Of a stretch of DNA of 64,000 nt, positions 11,542 through 22,001 are shown piece by piece. The stretch comes from Liolophura sinensis. Its lineage: Eukaryota > Mollusca > Polyplacophora > Chitonida > Chitonidae. Each line of letters starts with the position of its first letter. The stretch's first letter is position 1. The notes under the pieces are model-generated. The model did not search any database. It was not told the DNA's origin and worked only from the letters and a program-made list of their open reading frames with translations. Made by a program: the position numbers and the translations under genes. The DNA lies in contig NW_027017963.1 of NCBI RefSeq assembly GCF_032854445.1, positions 62,001 to 126,000 on the forward strand. Reading direction: 5' to 3'.

Positions 11542-11554
11542 TGGGCTTGGCCCA
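11542..11554. other. Inverted repeat TGGGC-TTG-GCCCA at the monomer junction
   Basis: Perfect 5-bp arms around a 3-nt loop, followed eight bases on by the palindrome GACGTC. Variants that weaken it are found mainly in the right part of the window: GGCCAAAAG (M83, M92, M94, M97, M102, M104 starts), GGCTTTGCCC (M95, M98, M105, M116, M117 starts), GGCGCAAAG (M80 and M88 starts). Confidence 0.4.
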
Positions 11555-14300
11555 AAGACTTGACGTCGTCTGGGCTACCGAAGGGCACATAACTTATAAT
11601 GAAAAGTTGAATATAGTAATGACCAGTCGCGATTGTACATAGTTAATGTAGCCGATTTCAATTAGCAAAAAGACCAGGCAAAAATCCAAAAGTGGAAAAA
11701 CTGTTCCAATGCTGCTGGTAAGAGGCTAATCCGACGTATTTTTTGACGAGAAATCGAATGGTGCAAACGGCGTTGCTCTCCGACCAATACTTTTGGCTGT
11801 AGCCACAAATGAATAATCATTGATGTCAAGATCACGTGCCCAGCAACGGCTCTTACTCCATGGAAACCAAGGAAATTTGCAATTTTTCAACAGCTGCAGA
11901 TGCCTGGCCCAATTGCACATCTTTTGGCACCTTATTGATGTGGGTCAGTGTTCAATTGTACTTTTTACAGCGGACTGTATCAAGTACCTTGTGTTTTTTT
12001 TATATACAAATGGTGTGGTTTTTCTACATGTAGATAAAGACATTGAGTTTGTCTTCGACTTAGAAGTAAGACAACTGCTGGGTGAGTTAAATGGGCTTGG
12101 CCCAAAGATATGACGTCTACTGGGCTACCGAAGGGCACATAACTTATAATGAAAAGTTGAATATAGTAATGACCAGTCGCGATTGTACATAGTTAATGTA
12201 GCCGATTTCAATTTGCAAAAAGACCAGGCAAAAATCCAAAAGTGGAAAAACTGTTCCAATGCTGCTGGTAAGAGGCTAATCCGACGTATTTTTGGACGAG
12301 AAATCGAATGGTGCAAACCGCGTTGCTCTCCGACCAATACTTTTGGCTGTAGCCACAAATGAATAATCATTGATGTCAAGATCACGTGCCCAGCAACGGC
12401 TCTTACTCCATGGAAACCAAGGAAATTTGCAATTTTTCAACAGCTGGAGATGCCTGGCCCAATTGCGCATCTTTTGGCACCTTATTGATGTGGGTCAGTG
12501 TTCAATTGTACTTTTTACAGCGGACTGTATCAAGTACCTTGTGTTTTTTTTATATACAAATGGTGTGGTTTTTCTACATGTAGATAAAGACATTGAGTTT
12601 GTCTTCGACTTAGAAGTAAGACAACTGCTGGGTGAGTTAAATGGGCTTGGCCCAAAGATTTGACGTCGTCTGGGCTACCGAAGGGCACATAACTTATAAT
12701 GAAAAGTTGAATATAGTAATGACCAGTCGCGAATGTACATAGTTAATGTAGCCGATTTCAATTCGCAAAAAGACCAGGCAAAAATCCAAAAGTGGAAAAA
12801 CTGTTCCAATGCTGCTGGTAAGAGGCTAATCCGACGTATTTTTGGACGAGAAATCGAATGGTGCAAACGGCGTTGCTCTCCGACCAATACTTTTGGCTGT
12901 AGCCACAAATGAATAATCATTGATGTCAAGATCACGTGCCCAGCAACGGCTCTTACTCCATGGAAACCATAGAAATTTACAATTTTTCAACAGCTGGAGA
13001 TGCCTGGCCCAATTGCGCATCTTTTGGCACCTTATTGATGTGGGTCAGTGTTCAATTGTACTTTTTACAGCGGACTGTATCAAGTACCTTGTGTTTTTTT
13101 TATATACAAATGGTGTGGTTTTTCTACATGTAGATAAAGACATTGAGTTTGTCTTCGACTTAGAAGTAAGACAACTGCTGGGTGAGTTAAATGGGCTTGG
13201 CCCAAAGAATTGACGTCGTCTGGGCTACCGAAGGGCACATAACTTATAATGAAAAGTTGAATATAGTAATGACCAGTCGCGATTGTACATAGTTAATGTA
13301 GCCGATTTCAATTAGAAAAAATACCAGGGAAAAATCCAAAAGTGGAAAAACTGTTCCAATGCTGCTAGTAAGAGGCTAATCCGACGTATTTTTTGAGGAG
13401 AAATCGAATGGTGCAAACCGCGTTGCTCTCCGACCAATACTTTTGGCTGTAGCCACAAATGAATAATCATTGATGTCAAGATCACGTGCCCAGCAACGGC
13501 TCTTACTCCATGGAAACCAAGGAAATTTGCAATTTTTCAACAGCTGGAGATGCCTGGCCCAATTGCGCATCTTTTGGCACCTTATTGATGTGGGTCAGTG
13601 TTCAATTGTACTTTTTACAGCGGACTGTATCAAGTACCTTGTGTTTTTTTTATATACAAATGGTGTGGTTTTTCTACATGTAGATAAAAACATTGAGTTT
13701 GTCTTCGACTTAGAAGTAAGACAACTGCTGGGTGAGTTAAATGGGCTTGGCCCAAAGATTTGACGTCGTCTGTGCTACCGAAGGGCACATAACTTATAAT
13801 GAAAAGTTGAATATAGTAATGACCAGTCGCGATTGTACATAGTTAATGTAGCCGATTTCAATTAGCAAAAAGACCAGGCAAAAATCCAAAAGTGGAAAAA
13901 CTGTTCCAATGCTGCTGGTAAGAGGCTAATCCGACGTATTTTTGGACGAGAAATCGAATGGTGCAAACCGCGTTGCTCTCCGACCAATACTTTTGGCTGT
14001 AGCCACAAATGAATAATCATTGATGTCAAGATCACGTGCCCAGCAACGGCTCTTACTCCATGGAAACCAAGGAAATTTGCAATTTTTCAACAGCTGGAGA
14101 TGCCTGGCCCAATTGCACATCTTTTGGCACCTTATTGATGTGGGTCAGTGTTCAATTGTACTTTTTACAGCGGACTGTATCAAGTACCTTGTGTTTTTTT
14201 TATATACAAATGCTGTGGTTTTTCTACATGTAGATAAAGACATTGAGTTTGTCTTCGACTTAGAAGTAAGACAACTGCTGGGTGAGTTAAATGGGCTTGG
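11551..14300 (+). repeat. HOR unit 1: a-b-c-d-e (M22-M26)
   Basis: Five successive subtypes. a (M22): GACTTGACG start, ATTAGC, CAGCTGCAGATG, GCACATC. b (M23): GATATGACG start, consensus body. c (M24): CGAATGTAC, AAACGGCG, CCATAGAAATTTAC. d (M25): GAATTGACG start, ATTAGAAAAAATACCAGGG, GCTAGTAAG, A(T6)GA. e (M26): ATTAGC, A(T5)GG, GCACATC. M22-M25 match M31-M34 at a constant offset of 4,951 bp. Confidence 0.8.
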
Positions 14301-16501
14301 CCCAAAGATATGACGTCTTCTGGGCTACCGAAGGGCACATAACTTATAATGAAATGTTGAATATAGTAATGACCAGTCGCGATTGTACATAGTTAATGTA
14401 GCCGATTTCAATTCGCAAAAAGACCAGGCAAAAATCCAAAAGTGGAAAAACTGTTCCAATGCTGCTGGTAAGAGGCTAATCCGACGTATTTTTGGACGAG
14501 AAATCGAATGGTGCAAACCGCGTTGCTCTCCGACCAATACTTTTGGCTGTAGCCACAAATGAATAATCATTGATGTAAAGATCACGTGCCCAGCAACGGC
14601 TCTTACTCCATGGAAACCAAGGAAATTTGCAATTTTTCAACAGCTGGAGATGCCTGGCCCAATTGCGCATCTTTTGGCACCTTATTGATGTGGGTCAGTG
14701 TTCAATTGTACTTTTTACAGCGGACTGTATCAAGTACCTTGTGTTTTTTTTATATACAAATGGTGTGGTTTTTCTACATGTAGATAAAGACATTGAGTTT
14801 GTCTTCGACTTAGAAGTAAGACAACTGCTGGGTGAGTTAAATGGGCTTGGCCCAAAGATTTGACGTCGTCTGGGCTACCGAAGGGCACATAACTTATAAT
14901 GAAAAGTTGAATATAGTAATGACCAGTCGCGAATGTACATAGTTAATGTAGCCGATTTCAATTCGCAAAAAGACCAGGCAAAAATCCAAAAGTGGAAAAA
15001 CTGTTCCAATGCTGCTGGTAAGAGGCTAATCCGACGTATTTTTGGACGAGAAATCGAATGGTGCAAACGGCGTTGCTCTCCGACCAATACTTTTGGCTGT
15101 AGCCACAAATGAATAATCATTGATGTCAAGATCACGTGCCCAGCAACGGCTCTTACTCCATGGAAACCATAGAAATTTACAATTTTTCAACAGCTGGAGA
15201 TGCCTGGCCCAATTGCGCATCTTTTGGCACCTTATTGATGTGGGTCAGTGTTCAATTGTACTTTTTACAGCGGACTGTATCAAGTACCTTGTGTTTTTTT
15301 TATATACAAATGGTGTGGTTTTTCTACATGTAGATAAAGACATTGAGTTTGTCTTCGACTTAGAAGTAAGACAACTGCTGGGTGAGTTAAATGGGCTTGG
15401 CCCAAAGAATTGACGTCGTCTGGGCTACCGAAGGGCACATAACTTATAATGAAAAGTTGAATATAGTAATGACCAGTCGCGATTGTACATAGTTAATGTA
15501 GCCGATTTCAATTAGAAAAAATACCAGGGAAAAATCCAAAAGTGGAAAAACTGTTCCAATGCTGCTAGTAAGAGGCTAATCCGACGTATTTTTTGACGAC
15601 AAATCGAATGGTGCAAACCGCGTTGCTCTCCGACCAATACTTTTGGCTGTAGCCACAAATGAATAATCATTGATGTCAAGATCACGTGCCCAGCAACGGC
15701 TCTTACTCCATGGAAACCAAGGAAATTTGCAATTTTTCAACAGCTGGAGATGCCTGGCCCAATTGCGCATCTTTTGGCACCTTATTGATGTGGGTCAGTG
15801 TTCAATTGTACTTTTTACAGCGGACTGTATCAAGTACCTTGTGTTTTTTTTATATACAAATGGTGTGGTTTTTCTACATGTAGATAAAGACATTGAGTTT
15901 GTCTTCGACTTAGAAGTAAGACAACTGCTGGGTGAGTTAAATGGGCTTGGCCCAAAGATTTGACGTCGTCTGGGCTACCGAAGGGCACATAACTTATAAT
16001 GAAAAGTTGAATATAGTAATGACCAGTCGCGATTGTACATAGTTAATGTAGCCGATTTCAATTAGCAAAAAGACCAGGCAAAAATCCAAAAGTGGAAAAA
16101 CTGTTCCAATGCTGCTGGTAAGAGGCCAATCCGACGTATTTTTGGACGAGAAATCGAATGGTGCAAACCGCGTTGCTCTCCGACCAATACTTTTGGCTGT
16201 AGCCACAAATGAATAATCATTGATGTCAAGATCACGTGCCCAGCAACGGCTCTTACTCCATGGAAACCAAGGAAATTTGCAATTTTTCAACAGCTGGAGA
16301 TGCCTGGCCCAATTGCACATCTTTTGGCACCTTATTGATGTGGGTCAGTGTTCAATTGTACTTTTTTATAGCGGACTGTATCAAGTACCTTGTGTTTTTT
16401 TTATATACAAATGGTGTGGTTTTTCTACATGTAGATAAAGACATTGAGATTGTCTTCGACTTAGAAGTAAGACAACTGCTGGGTGAGTTAAATGGGCTTG
16501 G
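14301..16501 (+). repeat. HOR unit 2: b-c-d-e (M27-M30), a-type missing
   Basis: Same order as unit 1 without the a monomer. c (M28) matches M24 at exactly 2,200 bp. The d copy (M29) has the private change GACGACAAATCG also seen in M37; e (M30) has GAGGCCAATCC shared with M35 and M38. M30 also has an extra T before ATAGCGG, making it 551 bp. Confidence 0.8.
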
Positions 16502-19251
16502 CCCAAAGACTTGACGTCGTCTGGGCTACCGAAGGGCACATAACTTATAATGAAAAGTTGAATATAGTAATGACCAGTCGCGATTGTACATAGTTAATGT
16601 AGCCGATTTCAATTAGCAAAAAGACCAGGCAAAAATCCAAAAGTGGAAAAACTGTTCCAATGCTGCTGGTAAGAGGCTAATCCGACGTATTTTTTGACGA
16701 GAAATCGAATGGTGCAAACTGCGTTGCTCTCCGACCAATACTTTTGGCTGTAGCCACAAATGAATAATCATTGATGTCAAGATCACGTGCCCAGCAACGG
16801 CTCTTACTCCATGGAAACCAAGGAAATTTGCAATTTTTCAACAGCTGCAGATGCCTGGCCCAATTGCACATCTTTTGGCACCTTATTGATGTGGGTCAGT
16901 GTTCAATTGTACTTTTTACAGCGGACTGTATCAAGTACCTTGTGTTTTTTTTATATACAAATGGTGTGGTTTTTCTACATGTAGATAAAGACATTGAGTT
17001 TGTCTTCGACTTAGAAGTAAGACAACTGCTGGGTGAGTTAAATGGGCTTGGCCCAAAGATATGACGTCGTCTGGGCTACCGAAGGGCACATAACTTATAA
17101 TGAAAAGTTGAATATAGTAATGACCAGTCGCGATTGTACATAGTTAATGTAGCCGATTTCAATTCGCAAAAAGACCAGGCAAAAATCCAAAAGTGGAAAA
17201 ACTGTTCCAATGCTGCTGGTAAGAGGCTAATCCGACGTATTTTTGGACGAGAAATCGAATGGTGCAAACCGCGTTGCTCTCCGACCAATACTTTTGGCTG
17301 TAGCCACAAATGAATAATCATTGATGTCAAGATCACGTGCCCAGCAACGGCTCTTACTCCATGGAAACCAAGGAAATTTGCAATTTTTCAACAGCTGGAG
17401 ATGCCTGGCCCAATTGCGCATCTTTTGGCACCTTATTGATGTGGGTCAGTGTTCAATTGTACTTTTTACAGCGGACTGTATCAAGTACCTTGTGTTTTTT
17501 TTATATACAAATGGTGTGGTTTTTCTACATGTAGATAAAGACATTGAGTTTGTCTTCGACTTAGAAGTAAGACAACTGCTGGGTGAGTTAAATGGGCTTG
17601 GCCCAAAGATTTGACGTCGTCTGGGCTACCGAAGGGCACATAACTTATAATGAAAAGTTGAATATAGTAATGACCAGTCGCGAATGTACATAGTTAATGT
17701 AGCCGATTTCAATTCGCAAAAAGACCAGGCAAAAATCCAAAAGTGGAAAAACTGTTCCAATGCTGCTGGTAAGAGGCTAATCCGACGTATTTTTGGACGA
17801 GAAATCGAATGGTGCAAACGGCGTTGCTCTCCGACCAATACTTTTGGCTGTAGCCACAAATGAATAATCATTGATGTCAAGATCACGTGCCCAGCAACGG
17901 CTCTTACTCCATGGAAACCATAGAAATTTACAATTTTTCAACAGCTGGAGATGCCTGGCCCAATTGCGCATCTTTTGGCACCTTATTGATGTGGGTCAGT
18001 GTTCAATTGTACTTTTTACAGCGGACTGTATCAAGTACCTTGTGTTTTTTTTATATACAAATGGTGTGGTTTTTCTACATGTAGATAAAGACATTGAGTT
18101 TGTCTTCGACTTAGAAGTAAGACAACTGCTGGGTGAGTTAAATGGGCTTGGCCCAAAGAATTGACGTCGTCTGGGCTACCGAAGGGCACATAACTTATAA
18201 TGAAAAGTTGAATATAGTAATGACCAGTCGCGATTGTACATAGTTAATGTAGCCGATTTCAATTAGAAAAAATACCAGGGAAAAATCCAAAAGTGGAAAA
18301 ACTGTTCCAATGCTGCTAGTAAGAGGCTAATCCGACGTATTTTTTGACGAGAAATCGAATGGTGCAAACCGCGTTGCTCTCCGACCAATACTTTTGGCTG
18401 TAGCCACAAATGAATAATCATTGATGTCAAGATCACGTGCCCAGCAACGGCTCTTACTCCATGGAAACCAAGGAAATTTGCAATTTTTCAACAGCTGGAG
18501 ATGCCTGGCCCAATTGCGCATCTTTTGGCACCTTATTGATGTGGGTCAGTGTTCAATTGTACTTTTTACAGCGGACTGTATCAAGTACCTTGTGTTTTTT
18601 TTATATACAAATGGTGTGGTTTTTCTACATGTAGATAAAGACATTGAGTTTGTCTTCGACTTAGAAGTAAGACAACTGCTGGGTGAGTTAAATGGGCTTG
18701 GCCCAAAGATTTGACGTCGTCTGGGCTACCGAAGGGCACATAACTTATAATGAAAAGTTGAATATAGTAATGACCAGTCGCGATTGTACATAGTTAATGT
18801 AGCCGATTTCAATTAGCAAAAAGACCAGGCAAAAATCCAAAAGTGGAAAAACTGTTCCAATGCTGCTGGTAAGAGGCCAATCCGACGTATTTTTGGACGA
18901 GAAATCGAATGGTGCAAACCGCGTTGCTCTCCGACCAATACTTTTGGCTGTAGCCACAAATGAATAATCATTGATGTCAAGATCACGTGCCCAGCAACGG
19001 CTCTTACTCCATGGAAACCAAGGAAATTTGCAATTTTTCAACAGCTGGAGATGCCTGGCCCAATTGCACATCTTTTGGCACCTTATTGATGTGGGTCAGT
19101 GTTCAATTGTACTTTTTATAGCGGACTGTATCAAGTACCTTGTGTTTTTTTTATATACAAATGGTGTGGTTTTTCTACATGTAGATAAAGACATTGAGTT
19201 TGTCTTCGACTTAGAAGTAAGACAACTGCTGGGTGAGTTAAATGGGCTTGG
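16502..19251 (+). repeat. HOR unit 3: a-b-c-d-e (M31-M35)
   Basis: Complete five-monomer unit of 2,750 bp, every monomer exactly 550 bp. a (M31) has AAACTGCG plus CAGCTGCAGATG and GCACATC. c (M33) carries CCATAGAAATTTAC. e (M35) carries GAGGCCAATCC and TTTTTATAGCGG. Confidence 0.8.
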
Positions 19252-20901
19252 CCCAAAGATTTGACGTCGTCTGGGCTACCGAAGGGCACATAACTTATAA
19301 TGAAAAGTTGAATATAGTAATGACCAGTCGCGATTGTACATAGTTAATGTAGCCGATTTCAATTCGCAAAAAGACCAGGCAAAAATCCAAAAGTGGAAAA
19401 ACTGTTCCAATGCTGCTGGTAAGAGGCTAATCCGACGTATTTTTGGACGAGAAATCGAATGGTGCAAACCGCGTTGCTCTCCGACCAATACTTTTGGCTG
19501 TAGCCACAAATGAATAATCATTGATGTCAAGATCACGTGCCCAGCAACGGCTCTTACTCCATGGAAACCAAGGAAATTTGCAATTTTTCAACAGCTGGAG
19601 ATGCCTGGCCCAATTGCGCATCTTTTGGCACCTTATTGATGTGGGTCAGTGTTCAATTGTACTTTTTACAGCGGACTGTATCAAGTACCTTGTGTTTTTT
19701 TTATATACAAATGGTGTGGTTTTTCTACATGTAGATAAAGACATTGAGTTTGTCTTCGACTTAGAAGTAAGACAACTGCTGGGTGAGTTAAATGGGCTTG
19801 GCCCAAAGAATTGACGTCGTCTGGGCTACCGAAGGGCACATAACTTATAATGAAAAGTTGAATATAGTAATGACCAGTCGCGATTGTACATAGTTAATGT
19901 AGCCGATTTCAATTAGAAAAAATACCAGGGAAAAATCCAAAAGTGGAAAAACTGTTCCAATGCTGCTAGTAAGAGGCTAATCCGACGTATTTTTTGACGA
20001 CAAATCGAATGGTGCAAACCGCGTTGCTCTCCGACCAATACTTTTGGCTGTAGCCACAAATGAATAATCATTGATGTCAAGATCACGTGCCCAGCAACGG
20101 CTCTTACTCCATGGAAACCAAGGAAATTTGCAATTTTTCAACAGCTGGAGATGCCTGGCCCAATTGCGCATCTTTTGGCACCTTATTGATGTGGGTCAGT
20201 GTTCAATTGTACTTTTTACAGCGGACTGTATCAAGTACCTTGTGTTTTTTTTATATACAAATGGTGTGGTTTTTCTACATGTAGATAAAGACATTGAGTT
20301 TGTCTTCGACTTAGAAGTAAGACAACTGCTGGGTGAGTTAAATGGGCTTGGCCCAAAGATTTGACGTCGTCTGGGCTACCGAAGGGCACATAACTTATAA
20401 TGAAAAGTTGAATATAGTAATGACCAGTCGCGATTGTACATAGTTAATGTAGCCGATTTCAATTAGCAAAAAGACCAGGCAAAAATCCAAAAGTGGAAAA
20501 ACTGTTCCAATGCTGCTGGTAAGAGGCCAATCCGACGTATTTTTGGACGAGAAATCGAATGGTGCAAACCGCGTTGCTCTCCGACCAATACTTTTGGCTG
20601 TAGCCACAAATGAATAATCATTGATGTCAAGATCACGTGCCCAGCAACGGCTCTTACTCCATGGAAACCAAGGAAATTTGCAATTTTTCAACAGCTGGAG
20701 ATGCCTGGCCCAATTGCACATCTTTTGGCACCTTATTGATGTGGGTCAGTGTTCAATTGTACTTTTTATAGCGGACTGTATCAAGTACCTTGTGTTTTTT
20801 TTATATACAAATGGTGTGGTTTTTCTACATGTAGATAAAGACATTGAGTTTGTCTTCGACTTAGAAGTAAGACAACTGCTGGGTGAGTTAAATGGGCTTG
20901 G
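19252..20901 (+). repeat. HOR unit 4: b-d-e (M36-M38), a and c missing
   Basis: M37 (d) repeats the GACGACAAATCG variant of M29, and M38 (e) repeats the GAGGCCAATCC of M30/M35. The d-e pair 19802-20901 matches 15401-16501 at an offset of ~4,401 bp, so this shortened unit looks like a deletion derivative of unit 2. Confidence 0.78.
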
Positions 20902-22001
20902 CCCAAAGATTTGACGTCGTCTGGGCTACCGAAGGGCACATAACTTATAATGAAAAGTTGAATATAGTAATGACCAGTCGCGATTGTACATAGTTAATGT
21001 AGCCGATTTCAATTCGCAAAAAGACCAGGCAAAAATCCAAAAGTGGAAAAACTGTTCCAATGCTGCTGGTAAGAGGCTAATCCGACGTATTTTTGGACGA
21101 GAAATCGAATGGTGCAAACCGCGTTGCTCTCCGACCAATACTTTTGGCTGTAGCCACAAATGAATAATCATTGATGTCAAGATCACGTGCCCAGCAACGG
21201 CTCTTACTCCATGGAAACCATAAAAATTTGCAATTTTTCAACAGCTGGAGATGCCTGGCCCAATTGCGCATCTTTTGGCACCTTATTGATGTGGGTCAGT
21301 GTTCAATTGTACTTTTTACAGCGGACTGTATCAAGTACCTTGTGTTTTTTTTATATACAATTGGTGTGGTTTTTCTACATGTAGATAAAGACATTGAGTT
21401 TGTCTTCGACTTAGAAGTAAGACAACTGCTGGGTGAGTTAAATGGGCTTGGCCCAAAGAATTGACGTCGTCTGGGCTACCGAAGGGCACATAACTTATAA
21501 TGAAAAGTTGAATATAGTAATGACCAGTCGCGATTGTACATAGTTAATGTAGCCGATTTCAATTAGAAAAAATACCAGGCAAAAATCCAAAAGTGGAAAA
21601 ACTGTTCCAATGCTGCTAGTAAGAGACTAATCCGACGTATTTTTGGACGAGAAATCGAATGGTGCAAACCGCGTTGCTCTCCGACCAATACTTTTGGCTG
21701 TAGCCACAAATGAATAATCATTGATGTCAAGATCACGTGCCCAGCAACGGCTCTTACTCCATGGAAACCAAGGAAATTTGCAATTTTTCAACAGCTGGAG
21801 ATGCCTGGCCCAATTGCGCATCTTTTGGCACCTTATTGATGTGGGTCAGTGTTCAATTGTACTTTTTATAGCGGACTGTATCAAGTACCTTGTGTTTTTT
21901 TTATATACAAATGGTGTGGTTTTTCTACATGTAGATAAAGACATTGAGTTTGTCTTCGACTTAGAAGTAAGACAACTGCTGGGTGAGTTAAATGGGCTTG
22001 G
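20902..22001 (+). repeat. Monomers M39-M40 between the HOR domain and the large duplication
   Basis: M39 is CGC-type with a private CCATAAAAATTTG and ACAATTGG. M40 is a d-type with AGGC instead of AGGG, GAGACTAATCC and TTTTTATAGCGG. They have no close partner elsewhere in the window. Confidence 0.7.

Larger units (their letters stand above)
5499..11550 (+). repeat. Monomers M11-M21, ordinary array
   Basis: Eleven copies, regularly 550 bp after M11. Subtypes include CGC-type copies introduced by GATATGACGTCTTC (M14, M17, M18). M18-M20 form a c-like/d-like succession: M18 has CGAATGTAC, AAACGGCG, CCATAGAAA and ACAATTGG; M19-M20 start GAATTGACG and carry ATTAGAAAAAATACCAGGG and GCTGCTAGTAAG. 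M19 has a unique CCATGGAAATTTG at the AAGG/ATAG site. M21 is the reference copy. Confidence 0.8.
11001..11550 (+). repeat. Reference (consensus-like) satellite monomer M21
   Basis: This copy carries the majority base at nearly every variable site, so it serves as the map of the repeat. It is 41% G+C by direct count (226 of 550) and holds 18 CpG dinucleotides, against about 23 expected from composition. Landmarks by position in the monomer: GACGTC 12-17; variable site ATTAGC/ATTCGC/ATTAGA near 121-126; GTAAGAG 168-174; A(T5)GG or A(T6)GA from 188; CACGTG 283-288; CCATGG 309-314; polypyrimidine-ACAG ending at 420; T8 homopolymer 444-451; palindrome CTACATGTAG 474-483; GTGAGT 532-537; inverted repeat TGGGC-TTG-GCCCA spanning 542 to base 4 of the next copy. 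No tRNA, 5S rRNA or transposon terminal structure is recognisable inside it. Confidence 0.9.
11270..11563 (+). other. Recurrent 97-codon ORF of the monomer (probably not a gene)
   Basis: Begins ATGATGTCAAG-like (here TTGATGTCAAG context on + strand) and runs to the TGA of TGACGTC in the next monomer, crossing the arbitrary monomer boundary. The predicted product would be hydrophobic in its middle (about residues 33-72, rich in Phe, Leu, Val and Ile) with an acidic C-terminal part containing DKDIEFVFDLE. I recognise no family. By my count about 35 of 116 copies break it: by poly-T length changes, by the one-base G loss in CCTGCCC, or by GGCACC to GACACC, which makes an in-frame TGA (M17, M43, M46, M67, M70). 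Intact copies are what homogenisation alone would give. Confidence 0.2.

Noticed and set aside
11588-11600. TATAAT/TATA-like motif in ACTTATAATG as a promoter
   Set aside because: Common in A+T-rich DNA, no start-site elements or open reading frame with support downstream, and no bacterial context.
11550-11640. Reading on past the TGA of the 97-codon ORF in the +1 frame gives a protein-like stretch (DVVWATEGH...NIVMTSRD)
   Set aside because: Needs a frameshift at every copy, ends at a TAG soon after, and I could not tie it to any family. It may be a coding fossil, but there is no support from the sequence alone.
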